Notes: generated by a model from the sequence alone, not told the origin. A stretch of 22,683 nucleotides of DNA from Candidatus Omnitrophota bacterium (GCA_018062515.1 JAGOSC010000041.1:1-22683), one strand, 5' to 3'. Shown: positions 1-7,753, counted from the stretch's first letter. A program made the numbers and translations.

Positions 1-86
1 ACTTCACATAATTCGTAAATTATTCCGTCTCTTTTTATTCGAATAATGGGAAATAGAAGTATATAAGACAGAGCCACTTTTTCGAA

Positions 87-248
87 TTACTTCAATTTAT
101 TGAGCTGAGGTGTTTTCACTTTATTATTAATGGTCTGGGCGGCATTGTTCAATTTGTCCATGAATCCAGCTTGTGCCGTCGACGAACCAAGCGCCGAACA
201 AACAACCAGCATTAAAAGACTCATCATTAAATTTTTTAAAATTTTCAT
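87..248 (-). CDS. small secreted protein, 53 aa, unknown
   Basis: I do not recognise this protein. It starts with a basic tip (MKILKN) and a hydrophobic core of about 16 residues. A likely signal peptidase site follows (TAQA/G near residue 27), leaving a mature peptide of only about 26 residues, rich in Asn and Lys (GFMDKLNNAAQTINNKVK...). I chose the ATG at 248 because GAAAGGAAAAGT lies just upstream. A longer frame opens at TTG 284 and ATG 272 but would put 8-12 charged residues in front of the signal peptide. It is the last gene before the left edge and has its own promoter candidate at 400-427, so it need not depend on the YfhO-like gene upstream. It could be a periplasmic peptide, a chaperone-like fragment or a secreted effector; the sequence does not say which. 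Confidence 0.6.
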   Translation of the reverse strand: MKILKNLMMSLLMLVVCSALGSSTAQAGFMDKLNNAAQTINNKVKTPQLNKLK

Positions 249-399
249 ACTTTTCCTTTCATTATTGATCATAAATTTCTTCAAAAGCCTTCATTTATAT
301 TTTTGTTATAAAACTGGAGAGTCGCTCTATCCTCTTTATTTTCTGCTTTTTCTTTTGGTCATCCTAAATCTTATAAATTCATATTCCCATTCTCATGAC

Positions 400-427
400 A
401 TAATACCTCTTTTTGTAAACCCGTCAA
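400..427 (-). promoter_or_regulatory. promoter candidate for the small secreted protein
   Basis: On the minus strand TTGACG (427-422) is followed after 16 nt by TATTAT (405-400). Both elements are close to sigma-70 consensus. The predicted start near 393 would give a leader of about 145 nt before the ATG at 248. The leader has no other convincing gene. The 3' end of the YfhO-like gene lies immediately upstream. Confidence 0.5.
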
Positions 428-430
428 CCT

Positions 431-2776
431 TCATGCGGAATTAGGTAGTTTCCATAAGAAATATATAATCATCCCAATCCAAAATAAAGCATTTAAACCA
501 AGCAAGTTATGCAAAAATACCCACCACGTCGAATAAAACATGAAATGGATTTGATTGACTCCTTTATTTAGAGGAATGGCTTTATAAGCGAGATTAGCTT
601 TGTAAACAGGCACAGGATTATTGTTAATCCACGCTCTCCATTTTGGATGCCATGTATCCGAGTAGAAAAGCCAAGCATGATCCTGATTTTTTGTATCGAC
701 GGTTAATCGTAAATGATTTGCACTAAAATCATCCACTGAGTAAGCAATATTCAGTCTTTGATTATCTTTAAGATTGTCACTGGATGACCATTTCTGCACG
801 GTATTACCTTCTACTCCATTCTTGGGAGAAACAAAAAGAACATTACCCTCATAAAGTGAATTCGATATCTTGGAGGCTACATCATTATCATCAACCAAAT
901 ATGCCTTGGAAAAAAATTGAATTTTATTTTCTGTTACTCCGGAAAATTTTAAAGCTCCAGGGTGGTGGAACGGAAATGTTAGTTTGCGTTTCACATAAGC
1001 TACGGGAATCGATTGAGACTCTTCAATATTTTTACCAGAATATGCATTGTAATATCGGTTCAATGTTTTCGGCCAGAAAAATACTGGATTTGAACAACCG
1101 ACCTCATCCGCCCCTAAGAAGTCATTAACGTTGCAATAGCGGGCTGTCAAAGATTCGGAGCTGAAAAAATTTTCGAAAATTCTTTCACGTTCATTCTGGG
1201 GGAATTGTCCAAGTTTGTGTTTTCGAAACTGGACAAAAGGTGCTTCTTTAAAAACAAGAGCGTTAAATTCATTTTCTGTAAATCTATTTAATCGTATTTT
1301 TGCTTCAAAAATTTTATAAGAATAAAGATCAGTTGTATGTAAAACAAAAAAAGACGCCATGAAAAATAAAAAAGAAATACGTCGATTCCATACAGAAAAT
1401 ATCAACCAAAAAAAGAAAATTAACAGAGCTATAAATCCGCTTATTAAAAAACGCTCTCCCCTCTCTCCCATGTATAGGGGGGTTAACTTACTATGAGAGG
1501 TCAAGTATCTCAAAATTTTTATTCCTTCGGGATTTTGACTTAGCCACACATGAGATAACCCTAACAATAAAAAAAAGATACAAAAGATAAACCCAATTAA
1601 TTTTTTCCTTTTAGCGCTCAGCGATTTGTCAAAGAAAAACGCTTCAAATCCAATCCCAGCTAACAAACATAAAAATATGCTTATAATTGGGGAAACTAAA
1701 CCAATATGCCGGTAAAACTTCATTAAAGGCCACACATAATAGGTAAATAGGGAAATATGCGTCGCCGCGGTAAATAATCCCAGGACGATTATGGTTAAAT
1801 AAAGACCCAGGCGTCGACGGGAATGTTGAGTAAAAAAGGCGTACGCCGCGAATAAAACTGGAAAAAATCCAATATATAAATTTGCATCCCGAAAATTTGA
1901 CTGCGCCGTAAATAAGTCAATCCATTTCCCGGGATAAATTGCTCCTCCGTAGTTAAGAAACGTTTTCAGCAATACGGATCCATCGGGATTTCTTAGTTGG
2001 GGGAAAATAAGAGTGTTCGGATCTTTACTGATAAAAATAATCGTAAGCAAAAAAGCACTTAAAATTATTCCTATTACCGTATACAAAAATGAGAAATGAT
2101 TGAACTTCAAATTTTGTATATTTCTTCTATATTGGCCGAAATTCATGACCATATCGAAGAAAAAATAAATGGCAATGACAAAACTAGTCACCGCCATGGA
2201 GAAAACCATAGAAGAAAAAGATTGAATGACCCATAAATTAAAAGCTGCTAACAAGAAACGCCACTTCCCTGTTTCCAGAAAACGATGACCAAAATATAAG
2301 ATCAAAGGCAGGCAGTAAAAAGAAAGTTGATTAAAATAAATCTGTGAAAACCATATGGAACTTCCTAAAAGGGCTATGGACGTGAATAGATGGGTATAGA
2401 TAGACGTAAAATACCGTTTCCCGAGCAGCCAAAAACCTATATATAGGATACAGGTGTTAACTAATATGCCTGTGTAAAATAATGCTAAGGCATTATAATT
2501 TTTAATCAGCGTCCCCGTTGTAAAAAGAAACTGAAAAAATATATCAATACCATTGATAAAATAATAATAACTGGCCGCATAAACACCATGTGTGATAAAC
2601 GGCATCCACTGGGGAATTTCCCCGTGAACGGCCAAGTTATTTAGGAAACTATAAGTCGATAGGAAATGATGAAGCGTGTCATGTGTTCCGCACATCCTGA
2701 GTTGATACATTTTCAGGAGAAGAAATAATTCAATCAGAAGCGGAATAAAAAAAAGGATTTTTTTGGATATGCGCAT
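431..2776 (-). CDS. YfhO-like multi-pass membrane protein (GT-C type)
   Basis: The protein has 781 aa, with about a dozen hydrophobic segments from residue 8 to about 490. A largely extracytoplasmic domain follows, then a final TM pair near 740-775. The region 699-745 has the YfhO-family C-terminal pattern: a short strand ending in YSDTWHPKWRAWINN, then a Lys/Ala strand and a Gly-Val-Asn-Gln turn before the last helix. The N-terminal loop after TM1 (THDTLHHF, then GEIPQWMPF) resembles the acceptor/donor loop of GT-C membrane glycosyltransferases. Family members modify cell-surface polymers with lipid-linked sugars; the substrate here is unknown. The ATG at 2776 is the only good start, with an in-frame stop four codons upstream. 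It lacks an SD, and TATAAT overlaps it. It may be co-transcribed from the rhodanese operon 86 nt upstream. Confidence 0.75.
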   Translation of the reverse strand: MRISKKILFFIPLLIELFLLLKMYQLRMCGTHDTLHHFLSTYSFLNNLAVHGEIPQWMPFITHGVYAASYYYFINGIDIFFQFLFTTGTLIKNYNALALFYTGILVNTCILYIGFWLLGKRYFTSIYTHLFTSIALLGSSIWFSQIYFNQLSFYCLPLILYFGHRFLETGKWRFLLAAFNLWVIQSFSSMVFSMAVTSFVIAIYFFFDMVMNFGQYRRNIQNLKFNHFSFLYTVIGIILSAFLLTIIFISKDPNTLIFPQLRNPDGSVLLKTFLNYGGAIYPGKWIDLFTAQSNFRDANLYIGFFPVLFAAYAFFTQHSRRRLGLYLTIIVLGLFTAATHISLFTYYVWPLMKFYRHIGLVSPIISIFLCLLAGIGFEAFFFDKSLSAKRKKLIGFIFCIFFLLLGLSHVWLSQNPEGIKILRYLTSHSKLTPLYMGERGERFLISGFIALLIFFFWLIFSVWNRRISFLFFMASFFVLHTTDLYSYKIFEAKIRLNRFTENEFNALVFKEAPFVQFRKHKLGQFPQNERERIFENFFSSESLTARYCNVNDFLGADEVGCSNPVFFWPKTLNRYYNAYSGKNIEESQSIPVAYVKRKLTFPFHHPGALKFSGVTENKIQFFSKAYLVDDNDVASKISNSLYEGNVLFVSPKNGVEGNTVQKWSSSDNLKDNQRLNIAYSVDDFSANHLRLTVDTKNQDHAWLFYSDTWHPKWRAWINNNPVPVYKANLAYKAIPLNKGVNQIHFMFYSTWWVFLHNLLGLNALFWIGMIIYFLWKLPNSA

Positions 2777-2862
2777 TATACAGTCTTAACCAGCGAGGAA
2801 TGTTTTTGAATAACACTAGTGAAACTTATAATTCTTCGGATAACATCATCACTAATCTCAAG

Positions 2863-3438
2863 TTATTTATTTTTAACAATGCTCCCCTCAAACTTCATTC
2901 GAGGATCATTAACATTAACGAGCTCATTCAATTCGTAAACATTGTGATATCCATACCCATATAAGTTGATATAAGTCGGAATATTAAGTGCCATCATGAT
3001 TGGCTTTTCTTGAACCTGAAATTGTTTGGTTAAGGAATCAATTGTATTAGGAAAGGCCACCTTCGACGGAAAATCGGTTTGATTGCCTTCAAAATTATTA
3101 TTACAGTAAATCAAAATAGTCGTTTCAAAATTGGGAATGACCTTTTTTAGATTGTCTTGAGTAAAATCAGTGAAACTTAAATGTTTGGCTCCTTTGATAT
3201 GAATGCGGTCATACCGAAAGTCCGAGCGGGAATCAAAGATGATTACATTCGGCTCTTTACTCATCTTTAAGAAAGTATCTAAATCAACGAGATGCGTGGC
3301 CCGATGCGGTTCGACAGCAGCGACGAGTTCTTTGAAATCGTTAAAACTGACTTTGGCTTCTGGGTAATTCTTTTCTTGCGCCAAAACTACATGTGTGACG
3401 AGTAAAAACATGAATAATATAAAAAATTTTTGCATCAT
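2863..3438 (-). CDS. exported rhodanese-domain protein
   Basis: The protein has 191 aa. Residues 1-20 form a Sec signal peptide (cleavage near VLA/Q), so it acts outside the cytoplasm. Residues 47-170 form one rhodanese domain: an acidic strand IIFDSRSDFRYDRIHIKGA (about 66-84), then TTILIYCNNN with the probable catalytic Cys at 112. The loop after Cys112 (NNNFEGNQ) replaces the usual CxxGxR-type loop, so the sulfur acceptor may differ from that of classical thiosulfate sulfurtransferases. It starts at ATG 3438 with GAGGACAAG upstream. The stop codon of the preceding membrane gene overlaps this start, a sign of translational coupling. It is the last gene of a four-gene operon whose other products are all membrane-bound or exported, which suggests a periplasmic sulfur or thiol role. 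That role is inferred. Confidence 0.85.
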   Translation of the reverse strand: MMQKFFILFMFLLVTHVVLAQEKNYPEAKVSFNDFKELVAAVEPHRATHLVDLDTFLKMSKEPNVIIFDSRSDFRYDRIHIKGAKHLSFTDFTQDNLKKVIPNFETTILIYCNNNFEGNQTDFPSKVAFPNTIDSLTKQFQVQEKPIMMALNIPTYINLYGYGYHNVYELNELVNVNDPRMKFEGSIVKNK

Positions 3439-4841
3439 CTTGTCCTCTTCCCTTCGCTTTCCCCAACATCTTCTTTACAAATTAAATCAGATTCATTGAG
3501 GCCTTTATTTTGTAATGCTTTTAGGAATTCGTCCTTTAAACTTCCGCTTAAGCAACCATGCATTGTCCACGAATCAAATTGCTGATCAATACCTTGAAAA
3601 TAAATAACCACTTCTTGCTCGCCATCCTTTTTAGATTTTAAATTATTAAAGTCAGCAAAAATGATCGGCTGATGTTTTACGGTTTTATCTACAATCTTGG
3701 GAATAACCATAATTCTGAATGTGCTATTCCATTTAGGATCGGGCTTATATCCCACATTTTCTAAGGACAAAAGAAAAGCTTCGGAACATGTATTATGCGT
3801 GCTTCTGCATTCCATAATGATCTTTGCAGAATATGCCTTTCTTCTCGCCTCTGATTTACGGGTAAGTGCGGTATATGAACTGGAACTGATAGCAAATAAT
3901 CCTATATATCCCGCTATGTAAGCTAAAAATATCCACCCGATTATTTTTGACACATACCCAAAACTAAAACTCAATGCTATTTTTTCTTTGACTTGACTTG
4001 ATTCTGGATTTTCAAACTGCTTTATTACTTTAGGATGAATAAGTATGAATAAAGGAAAAACGATAAAAATCGCATTAATAATTAGGTAAGGAAGGATCAT
4101 ACGAGATGCGTATACAGCAATTACTGAATTAACATAGTATATTAAAAATAATATACATAGACCTGAAACCCAGATACTCGCCTTCCTCGCCCAGGATTTT
4201 AACAGTAAAATATGACATCCGACGATGAACATAAGGGCAAACGGAATTAAATTACAAAAATGAAAAACTGCCAGAGGATAACGACTGTTTAGAAGACTAT
4301 ATAAAACATCTTTGCTAGTCGGCACGATGTGGAAACCGGAATACAAAATGAATGACCATCCGGCTAACTTAATCGCAAAAGCTACTTTAGATTGCGGCGG
4401 ACTGACACTTACCGATATACTCTCATTTGTTTGATTTGACTCAGCGTCTTCGAATTGTTTTCTTACACCTGGACGAATAAAAACAAGCAAAGGTAAAATC
4501 ATCATGCTTATCATGAACATTAAAGGAGTAATAAAATAGGTTACTTTGGCCTTGGAAATCATTTGGAAACCTTGAATCACCATAAATAACGTAGCAAGTC
4601 CCGATATCCAAATAATTGCTTTTCGTGCCCAGGGTTTTAAACGTAAAAGTTGACGGGTGACAAAAAAAGTAAAAATGCAGATAATCAAAAATAAAAATGT
4701 ATAAAGAATTCTTCTCCCGTCACCAGAACCAACGATAAAAATTTCACTGATAAGATGAGCACCGGATATTAAAATATTGAAACCCGAAAATAAAAGGATT
4801 AAATAGCCGACGACTTTAATATCGACGGAGATTTTTTTCAT
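3435..4841 (-). CDS. internally duplicated membrane protein with C-terminal exported domain
   Basis: I recognise no named family. Of its 468 aa, two membrane repeats are evident, about 7-137 and 153-286. Matching segments are LLRLKPWARKAIIWISGL (65-82) with ILLLKSWARKASIWVSGL (211-228), and PLLVFIRPGVRKQFEDAES with PLFILIHPKVIKQFENPES. A third, partial start (SKIIGWIFLAYIAGY, near 298) contributes a last TM. A soluble tail of about 140 residues follows with four Cys (CRSTHNTC, HGC, IC). The tail is probably periplasmic or surface-exposed and could carry disulfides. The start at 4841 has AAAGGAAATAGC. The gene lies 18 nt after the secreted 145-aa gene and overlaps the rhodanese start. A related KPWTR-containing module occurs in the 188-aa protein at 10260-10826. 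Confidence 0.75.
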   Translation of the reverse strand: MKKISVDIKVVGYLILLFSGFNILISGAHLISEIFIVGSGDGRRILYTFLFLIICIFTFFVTRQLLRLKPWARKAIIWISGLATLFMVIQGFQMISKAKVTYFITPLMFMISMMILPLLVFIRPGVRKQFEDAESNQTNESISVSVSPPQSKVAFAIKLAGWSFILYSGFHIVPTSKDVLYSLLNSRYPLAVFHFCNLIPFALMFIVGCHILLLKSWARKASIWVSGLCILFLIYYVNSVIAVYASRMILPYLIINAIFIVFPLFILIHPKVIKQFENPESSQVKEKIALSFSFGYVSKIIGWIFLAYIAGYIGLFAISSSSYTALTRKSEARRKAYSAKIIMECRSTHNTCSEAFLLSLENVGYKPDPKWNSTFRIMVIPKIVDKTVKHQPIIFADFNNLKSKKDGEQEVVIYFQGIDQQFDSWTMHGCLSGSLKDEFLKALQNKGLNESDLICKEDVGESEGKRTR

Positions 4842-4859
4842 GCTATTTCCTTTTTAGAA

Positions 4860-5297
4860 CTAATTTTTTTTCTCAATAAAATTTCTTAACGCATCAAAGT
4901 CAATAGTGTCTTCTAAAATTTGGTTTTGAGCACTGTCTATAATGATCATTTTTCCTTTACCACGCAGATTTTCTAAGTCCTTCTTGGAAAAAATACACGC
5001 CCAAGGGGCCGACACATGACGCATGGCCTTTGAGCAATATTGAGATGATAGCGATGTATTCTCGGAACTGACTAAAGTCATTGACCCGACATCGCTAACG
5101 GTTTCCTCAGCATCGACCACAATCTCGACGAGAGATTCATCGCCATACTGAAAACGCGCTGTGTATTTAGTAAAACTGTATTCCGAATATTCTTTGAGAG
5201 CTGGGTCAAATCCATCACCTCCCCATTTTAATTCGTTTGGGGCAGCAAAAGCCAATGTTGTCATGGAAAGAAATAAAAATATAAAAATTTTTTTCAT
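4860..5297 (-). CDS. exported protein of unknown function, 145 aa
   Basis: No family is recognised. A Sec signal peptide (residues 1-18, cleavage near AFA/A) precedes a mature domain of about 127 residues that looks like an alpha/beta fold. It has two Cys near the middle (QYC at about 87 and WAC at about 100) that could form a disulfide. A hydrophobic strand KMIIIDSA lies near 115, and the C terminus is acidic. SD AGAGGA lies 4 nt before the ATG at 5297. It sits 8 nt after the DoxX-like gene and 18 nt before the duplicated membrane gene, so it belongs to the same operon. Its pairing with a periplasmic rhodanese makes a redox or thiol role possible, but that is inference only. Confidence 0.7.
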   Translation of the reverse strand: MKKIFIFLFLSMTTLAFAAPNELKWGGDGFDPALKEYSEYSFTKYTARFQYGDESLVEIVVDAEETVSDVGSMTLVSSENTSLSSQYCSKAMRHVSAPWACIFSKKDLENLRGKGKMIIIDSAQNQILEDTIDFDALRNFIEKKN

Positions 5298-5305
5298 GGA
5301 ATCCT

Positions 5306-6712
5306 CTAATGATGTTTGTGTACGTTGGTATTGGTTGTGACGTTAAAATTCATAACAGCCTCAATAGGTTTACCGTCGAGAAGAAACAGACGGTGATCGT
5401 TGGTATTGAGCGTTACTTTAATTTGATGAGGGCCCTTCGTCTGAGGCTCGATATAAAACCATGGACCATAAGCGCGCCCGACCTTTTTATTATCAATAAA
5501 AATATGGACATGCCCTTCGCCGGGGACGTATTCTCCGCCCGTTTGTTCCGGCGCAAATTCAAAATACTTTGTCTTGATATGCAAAGCATAACCAGAGGAC
5601 TCATCTTCGATTAACTCAAGTTCCACCGTTGGCGCTTTTGATACGTTCACTTCAACGCCTGCCTCCGTGCGGATTTTCTCAGCGGTGGTTTGATATTTAT
5701 TCATCGCCACATTTTGATATGGCCATAAGAGCAAAAACACAAAGAAAACAAAATTAACACAGGCAAAAGCCATACGCCAAAACAATGACTTGTACCACTC
5801 GACGGGTGTGGGATAAACCTTTCCCGATCCTTCGAGAAGAAAAACAATCAGGGCCGCGTGCAGAATCGTATGACCAATGACTTCTGTTTTGCCAAATACA
5901 ATCGTTGTCATAAAAAATACGAGTGTCACGACGAGGGCGAGCGGACGCTGAAGCAAACAAATCATCATTAAATATCCCAGGCTGATCTCCACAAACGCGG
6001 CTGCTGTCAAAAAAAAGTGCATATTAAGACCAAACGCCAACTGCGGGTTCTGTTGAAGAACATACAGCCCCCATTGCGGATAAATCAATTTTTCAATTGC
6101 CAGCCATGCAAGAGAAAAGCCAAGCGTCACGTATAATAGAATCAGCCCCGTCGCTCGTATTTTCTTATTGTCGAGTTTATGGACAATCAAATAATACCCG
6201 ACTCCGACGAAAATCGCGTAATCGAGCATATGAAACCAACCGTAACTCGACATACCATATAAATACAATCCAGTCATTCCGAAACCAGAAATCATGACTG
6301 TCTTTGGGAATAAGAGTAAAACCGCGAGGGCAAATTGCACCCAGCCCAATGTGTCATTTCCGGTTTTAAGTTCGGGGACAAACAATGCGCCTGACTGAAA
6401 AGAAAGCAATAACACCGCCGCCGACGCTGCGCGCATAACGATATCACTGTAATTTCGATGATCTTCGAGCCAAACGGTCAATTTTTTTGACCATTGATAA
6501 GACAAACTTCTGTAGTCGATAATAACCAGTATTCCAATAGCAACCACGCTTAAAAACATCAATCCCCAGAATGTCACATCTAAAATCTCGGGAATGGTTT
6601 TAGGTTTATCGTTAAAACTGAAATTGCTGAACCACTTCACGTGCGCGAAGACCGGTGTCGTTAAAATAATGGTCAGTAAAAATGTTAAACCAGTTATTAA
6701 TTTCTTTAACAT
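5306..6712 (-). CDS. DoxX-like membrane protein with C-terminal His-rich domain
   Basis: The protein has 468 aa. A probable signal peptide or first TM ends near residue 23 (PVFA/HVKWF). Residues 45-330 hold about eight to nine TM segments in two DoxX-like blocks; the second contains AWLAIEKLIYPQWGLYVLQ, typical of DoxX-type proteins. Intramembrane or loop His residues include LNMHFF and IGHTILHAAL. Residues about 355-468 are a beta-rich exported domain with GEGHVHIFID (398-407), YGPWFYI, GPHQIKV and DHRLFLLDGKPIEA, ending in VHKHH. This C-terminal pattern resembles small metal- or osmolyte-type periplasmic domains of the DUF4399 kind. Metal binding is my inference from the His pattern. SD GGAGAG precedes the ATG at 6712. 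It is the first gene of the operon to 2863, with a strong promoter and a leader hairpin upstream. Confidence 0.75.
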   Translation of the reverse strand: MLKKLITGLTFLLTIILTTPVFAHVKWFSNFSFNDKPKTIPEILDVTFWGLMFLSVVAIGILVIIDYRSLSYQWSKKLTVWLEDHRNYSDIVMRAASAAVLLLSFQSGALFVPELKTGNDTLGWVQFALAVLLLFPKTVMISGFGMTGLYLYGMSSYGWFHMLDYAIFVGVGYYLIVHKLDNKKIRATGLILLYVTLGFSLAWLAIEKLIYPQWGLYVLQQNPQLAFGLNMHFFLTAAAFVEISLGYLMMICLLQRPLALVVTLVFFMTTIVFGKTEVIGHTILHAALIVFLLEGSGKVYPTPVEWYKSLFWRMAFACVNFVFFVFLLLWPYQNVAMNKYQTTAEKIRTEAGVEVNVSKAPTVELELIEDESSGYALHIKTKYFEFAPEQTGGEYVPGEGHVHIFIDNKKVGRAYGPWFYIEPQTKGPHQIKVTLNTNDHRLFLLDGKPIEAVMNFNVTTNTNVHKHH

Positions 6713-6723
6713 AACTTCTCTCC

Positions 6724-6741
6724 ATCTTCGACAGCGAAGAT
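6724..6741 (-). promoter_or_regulatory. leader hairpin abutting the ribosome binding site
   Basis: A perfect 7-bp stem, ATCTTCG and CGAAGAT around a 4-nt loop, ends immediately before the GGAGAG SD of the DoxX-like gene. On the minus-strand mRNA it would stack on the ribosome binding site and could tune initiation. Read on the plus strand the same hairpin is followed by TTTTCATTATTTTTT, so it could equally stop antisense transcription leaving the operon. Confidence 0.5.
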
Positions 6742-6793
6742 TTTCATTATTTTTTGTAGACTTTTATAGGAAAGGGTAATAACAATTAAAGGA

Positions 6794-6822
6794 ATTATAC
6801 CGTTACGATTTGGATAAAGCAA
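6794..6822 (-). promoter_or_regulatory. sigma-70 promoter for the DoxX-like/rhodanese operon
   Basis: On the minus strand TTGCTT (6822-6817), a 17-nt spacer and a perfect TATAAT (6799-6794) are present. Transcription would start near 6787, giving a leader of about 75 nt that contains the 6724-6741 hairpin. Within 6713-7003 (291 nt without a gene) I also see only the plus-strand hairpin at 6952-6977. Confidence 0.7.
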
Positions 6823-6951
6823 TGATGGGTTCGTTTTTGGAAAGTTTTGATTAACGAGGCTTTTGAACTAAAAAAACTTATGAATCAGTGTAATTTATTT
6901 CAACATTACTCGAGGTTGTGATCACAATATTCTTCAAGATTGTACACGCTC

Positions 6952-6977
6952 AGGCGGTGGTGGCCGCCTCTCTTTTT
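6952..6977 (+). terminator. terminator-like hairpin on the plus strand
   Basis: AGGCGG and CCGCCT form a GC-rich 6-bp stem around TGGTGG, followed by TCTCTTTTT on the plus strand. Read on the minus strand, just after the IF-1 gene, it has an A-rich 5' side but no T tract on its 3' side, so it is not a good intrinsic terminator for that operon. No plus-strand gene precedes it. It may end an antisense or small RNA, or serve as a 3'-end stabiliser for the infA transcript. Confidence 0.45.
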
Positions 6978-7003
6978 ACACTTTTTCTTGGATGGATATC
7001 ATT

Positions 7004-7222
7004 CTACTTATGCCGAAACGTTATTCGGCCTTTAGTTAAATCATATGGTGATAAAAAAACTGTGACCTTATCTCCGGGTATGATCTTAATCGAAAATTTA
7101 CGCATTTTTCCCGCGAGATAAGCAACAATCTTAAATCCGTTTTCCATTTCTACATCATACTTCGCATTGGATAATGCCTTTTTTACAACACCCTGTACTT
7201 CGACAGCTTCTTCTTTTGACAT
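7004..7222 (-). CDS. infA: translation initiation factor IF-1
   Basis: From ATG 7222 the protein has exactly the family's standard 72 aa. It is a single S1/OB-fold domain: MSKEEAVEVQGVVKKAL at the start, then a central strand with ENGFKIVAYLAGKMRK, and the hallmark end PGDKVTVFLSPYDLTKGRI. IF-1 binds the ribosomal A site and assists IF-2 and IF-3. I preferred 7222 over the in-frame ATG at 7237 because the shorter form matches known N termini and has AGTGGGAATT upstream. The gene is outside any ribosomal-protein context and ends a run of small RNA-related genes. It may therefore be an accessory copy, which can only be settled by looking for a second infA in the genome. Confidence 0.95.
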   Translation of the reverse strand: MSKEEAVEVQGVVKKALSNAKYDVEMENGFKIVAYLAGKMRKFSIKIIPGDKVTVFLSPYDLTKGRITFRHK

Positions 7223-7275
7223 AATTCCCACTTTCATTTAAAAGCGACGAGTTAGAATACTTATACTCTTTACGC

Positions 7276-7422
7276 TTAGCTCAAAAATTCTTTGACGTGA
7301 ACATTACAATACGCTTCTGAGTTATAAATACTCAAACGTTGTTTACAGCCGAATTTTTTACAAACTCTTCCCATTTTAAATCGCGGGACTGGCCCTTTTC
7401 TTTGTGTTTTTCTGGAATGCAT
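7276..7422 (-). CDS. small basic protein with putative CCCH zinc site, 48 aa
   Basis: This short gene is easily missed. ATG 7422 has AGAGGTTAAAT just upstream and the frame runs 48 codons to TAA. The N-terminal 18 residues are very basic (MHSRKTQRKGPVPRFKMG). The rest contains VCKKFGC, then NSEAYCNVH, giving C-x4-C ... C-x2-H, which could bind one zinc. The basic tail followed by a compact Cys/His knuckle suggests nucleic-acid or ribosome binding; I do not recognise a named family. It lies 22 nt after the RRM gene and 53 nt before infA, so it is almost surely co-transcribed with them. Coding status rests on the SD, the Cys/His pattern and the tight fit in the gap. Confidence 0.7.
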   Translation of the reverse strand: MHSRKTQRKGPVPRFKMGRVCKKFGCKQRLSIYNSEAYCNVHVKEFLS

Positions 7423-7444
7423 ATTTAACCTCTAAAACTTTAAG

Positions 7445-7753
7445 TTATCTCCACCCGTTACGGTAAGTCGGTCTTTCAGAATTACCGTCATTATTTTTTG
7501 CACTATCTGCGTAGCTCACCATTGGTTTAGCTTCATTAATCGTGATCCGTTTTCCTTTAATTTCCGTAATGCCGCCCATAGCCGCCATAGCTTCATTATG
7601 ATTCGGCATTTCCACAAAACCAAATCCCCGAGACGTGCCGGAAAATTTATCTTTAATGATTTTTGCTGTTTCCACTTGACCAAACTGGTTAAACGCCGAC
7701 TTTAGTTCCTCCTCGGTGATATCATAAGAAAAATTACCAATATAAATATTCAT
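7445..7753 (-). CDS. RRM-type RNA-binding protein
   Basis: The protein has 102 aa, with one RNA recognition motif at residues 1-80. RNP2 is IYIGNF (3-8) and RNP1 is RGFGFVEM (about 42-49), with the aromatic residues that stack on RNA present in both. A short polar tail (about 81-102, Asn/Ser/Gly/Arg) follows. In size and layout it resembles the single-RRM proteins known from cyanobacteria and some other bacteria, several of which are induced by cold. SD AAGGAG with a 5-nt spacer precedes ATG 7753. It sits between the omega gene (57 nt upstream) and the 48-aa Cys/His protein (22 nt downstream). Confidence 0.93.
   Translation of the reverse strand: MNIYIGNFSYDITEEELKSAFNQFGQVETAKIIKDKFSGTSRGFGFVEMPNHNEAMAAMGGITEIKGKRITINEAKPMVSYADSAKNNDGNSERPTYRNGWR

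Noticed and set aside
35..46. TTATTCGAATAA palindrome near the left edge
   Set aside because: It is a short AT-rich palindrome with no promoter or gene relation visible; chance is likely.
130..444. Plus-strand frame of 104 codons over the left intergenic region
   Set aside because: It is antisense to the small secreted protein and its leader, is mostly AT-rich low-complexity hydrophobic sequence, and has no SD.
2777..2800. TATAAT overlapping the start of the YfhO-like gene as its promoter
   Set aside because: Transcription would begin inside the coding region and there is no -35 at 16-18 nt; the motif is probably chance in AT-rich DNA.
6918..7121. Plus-strand frame of 67 codons antisense to infA
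   Set aside because: Half of it mirrors the IF-1 gene, it contains the terminator-like hairpin, and no SD precedes it.
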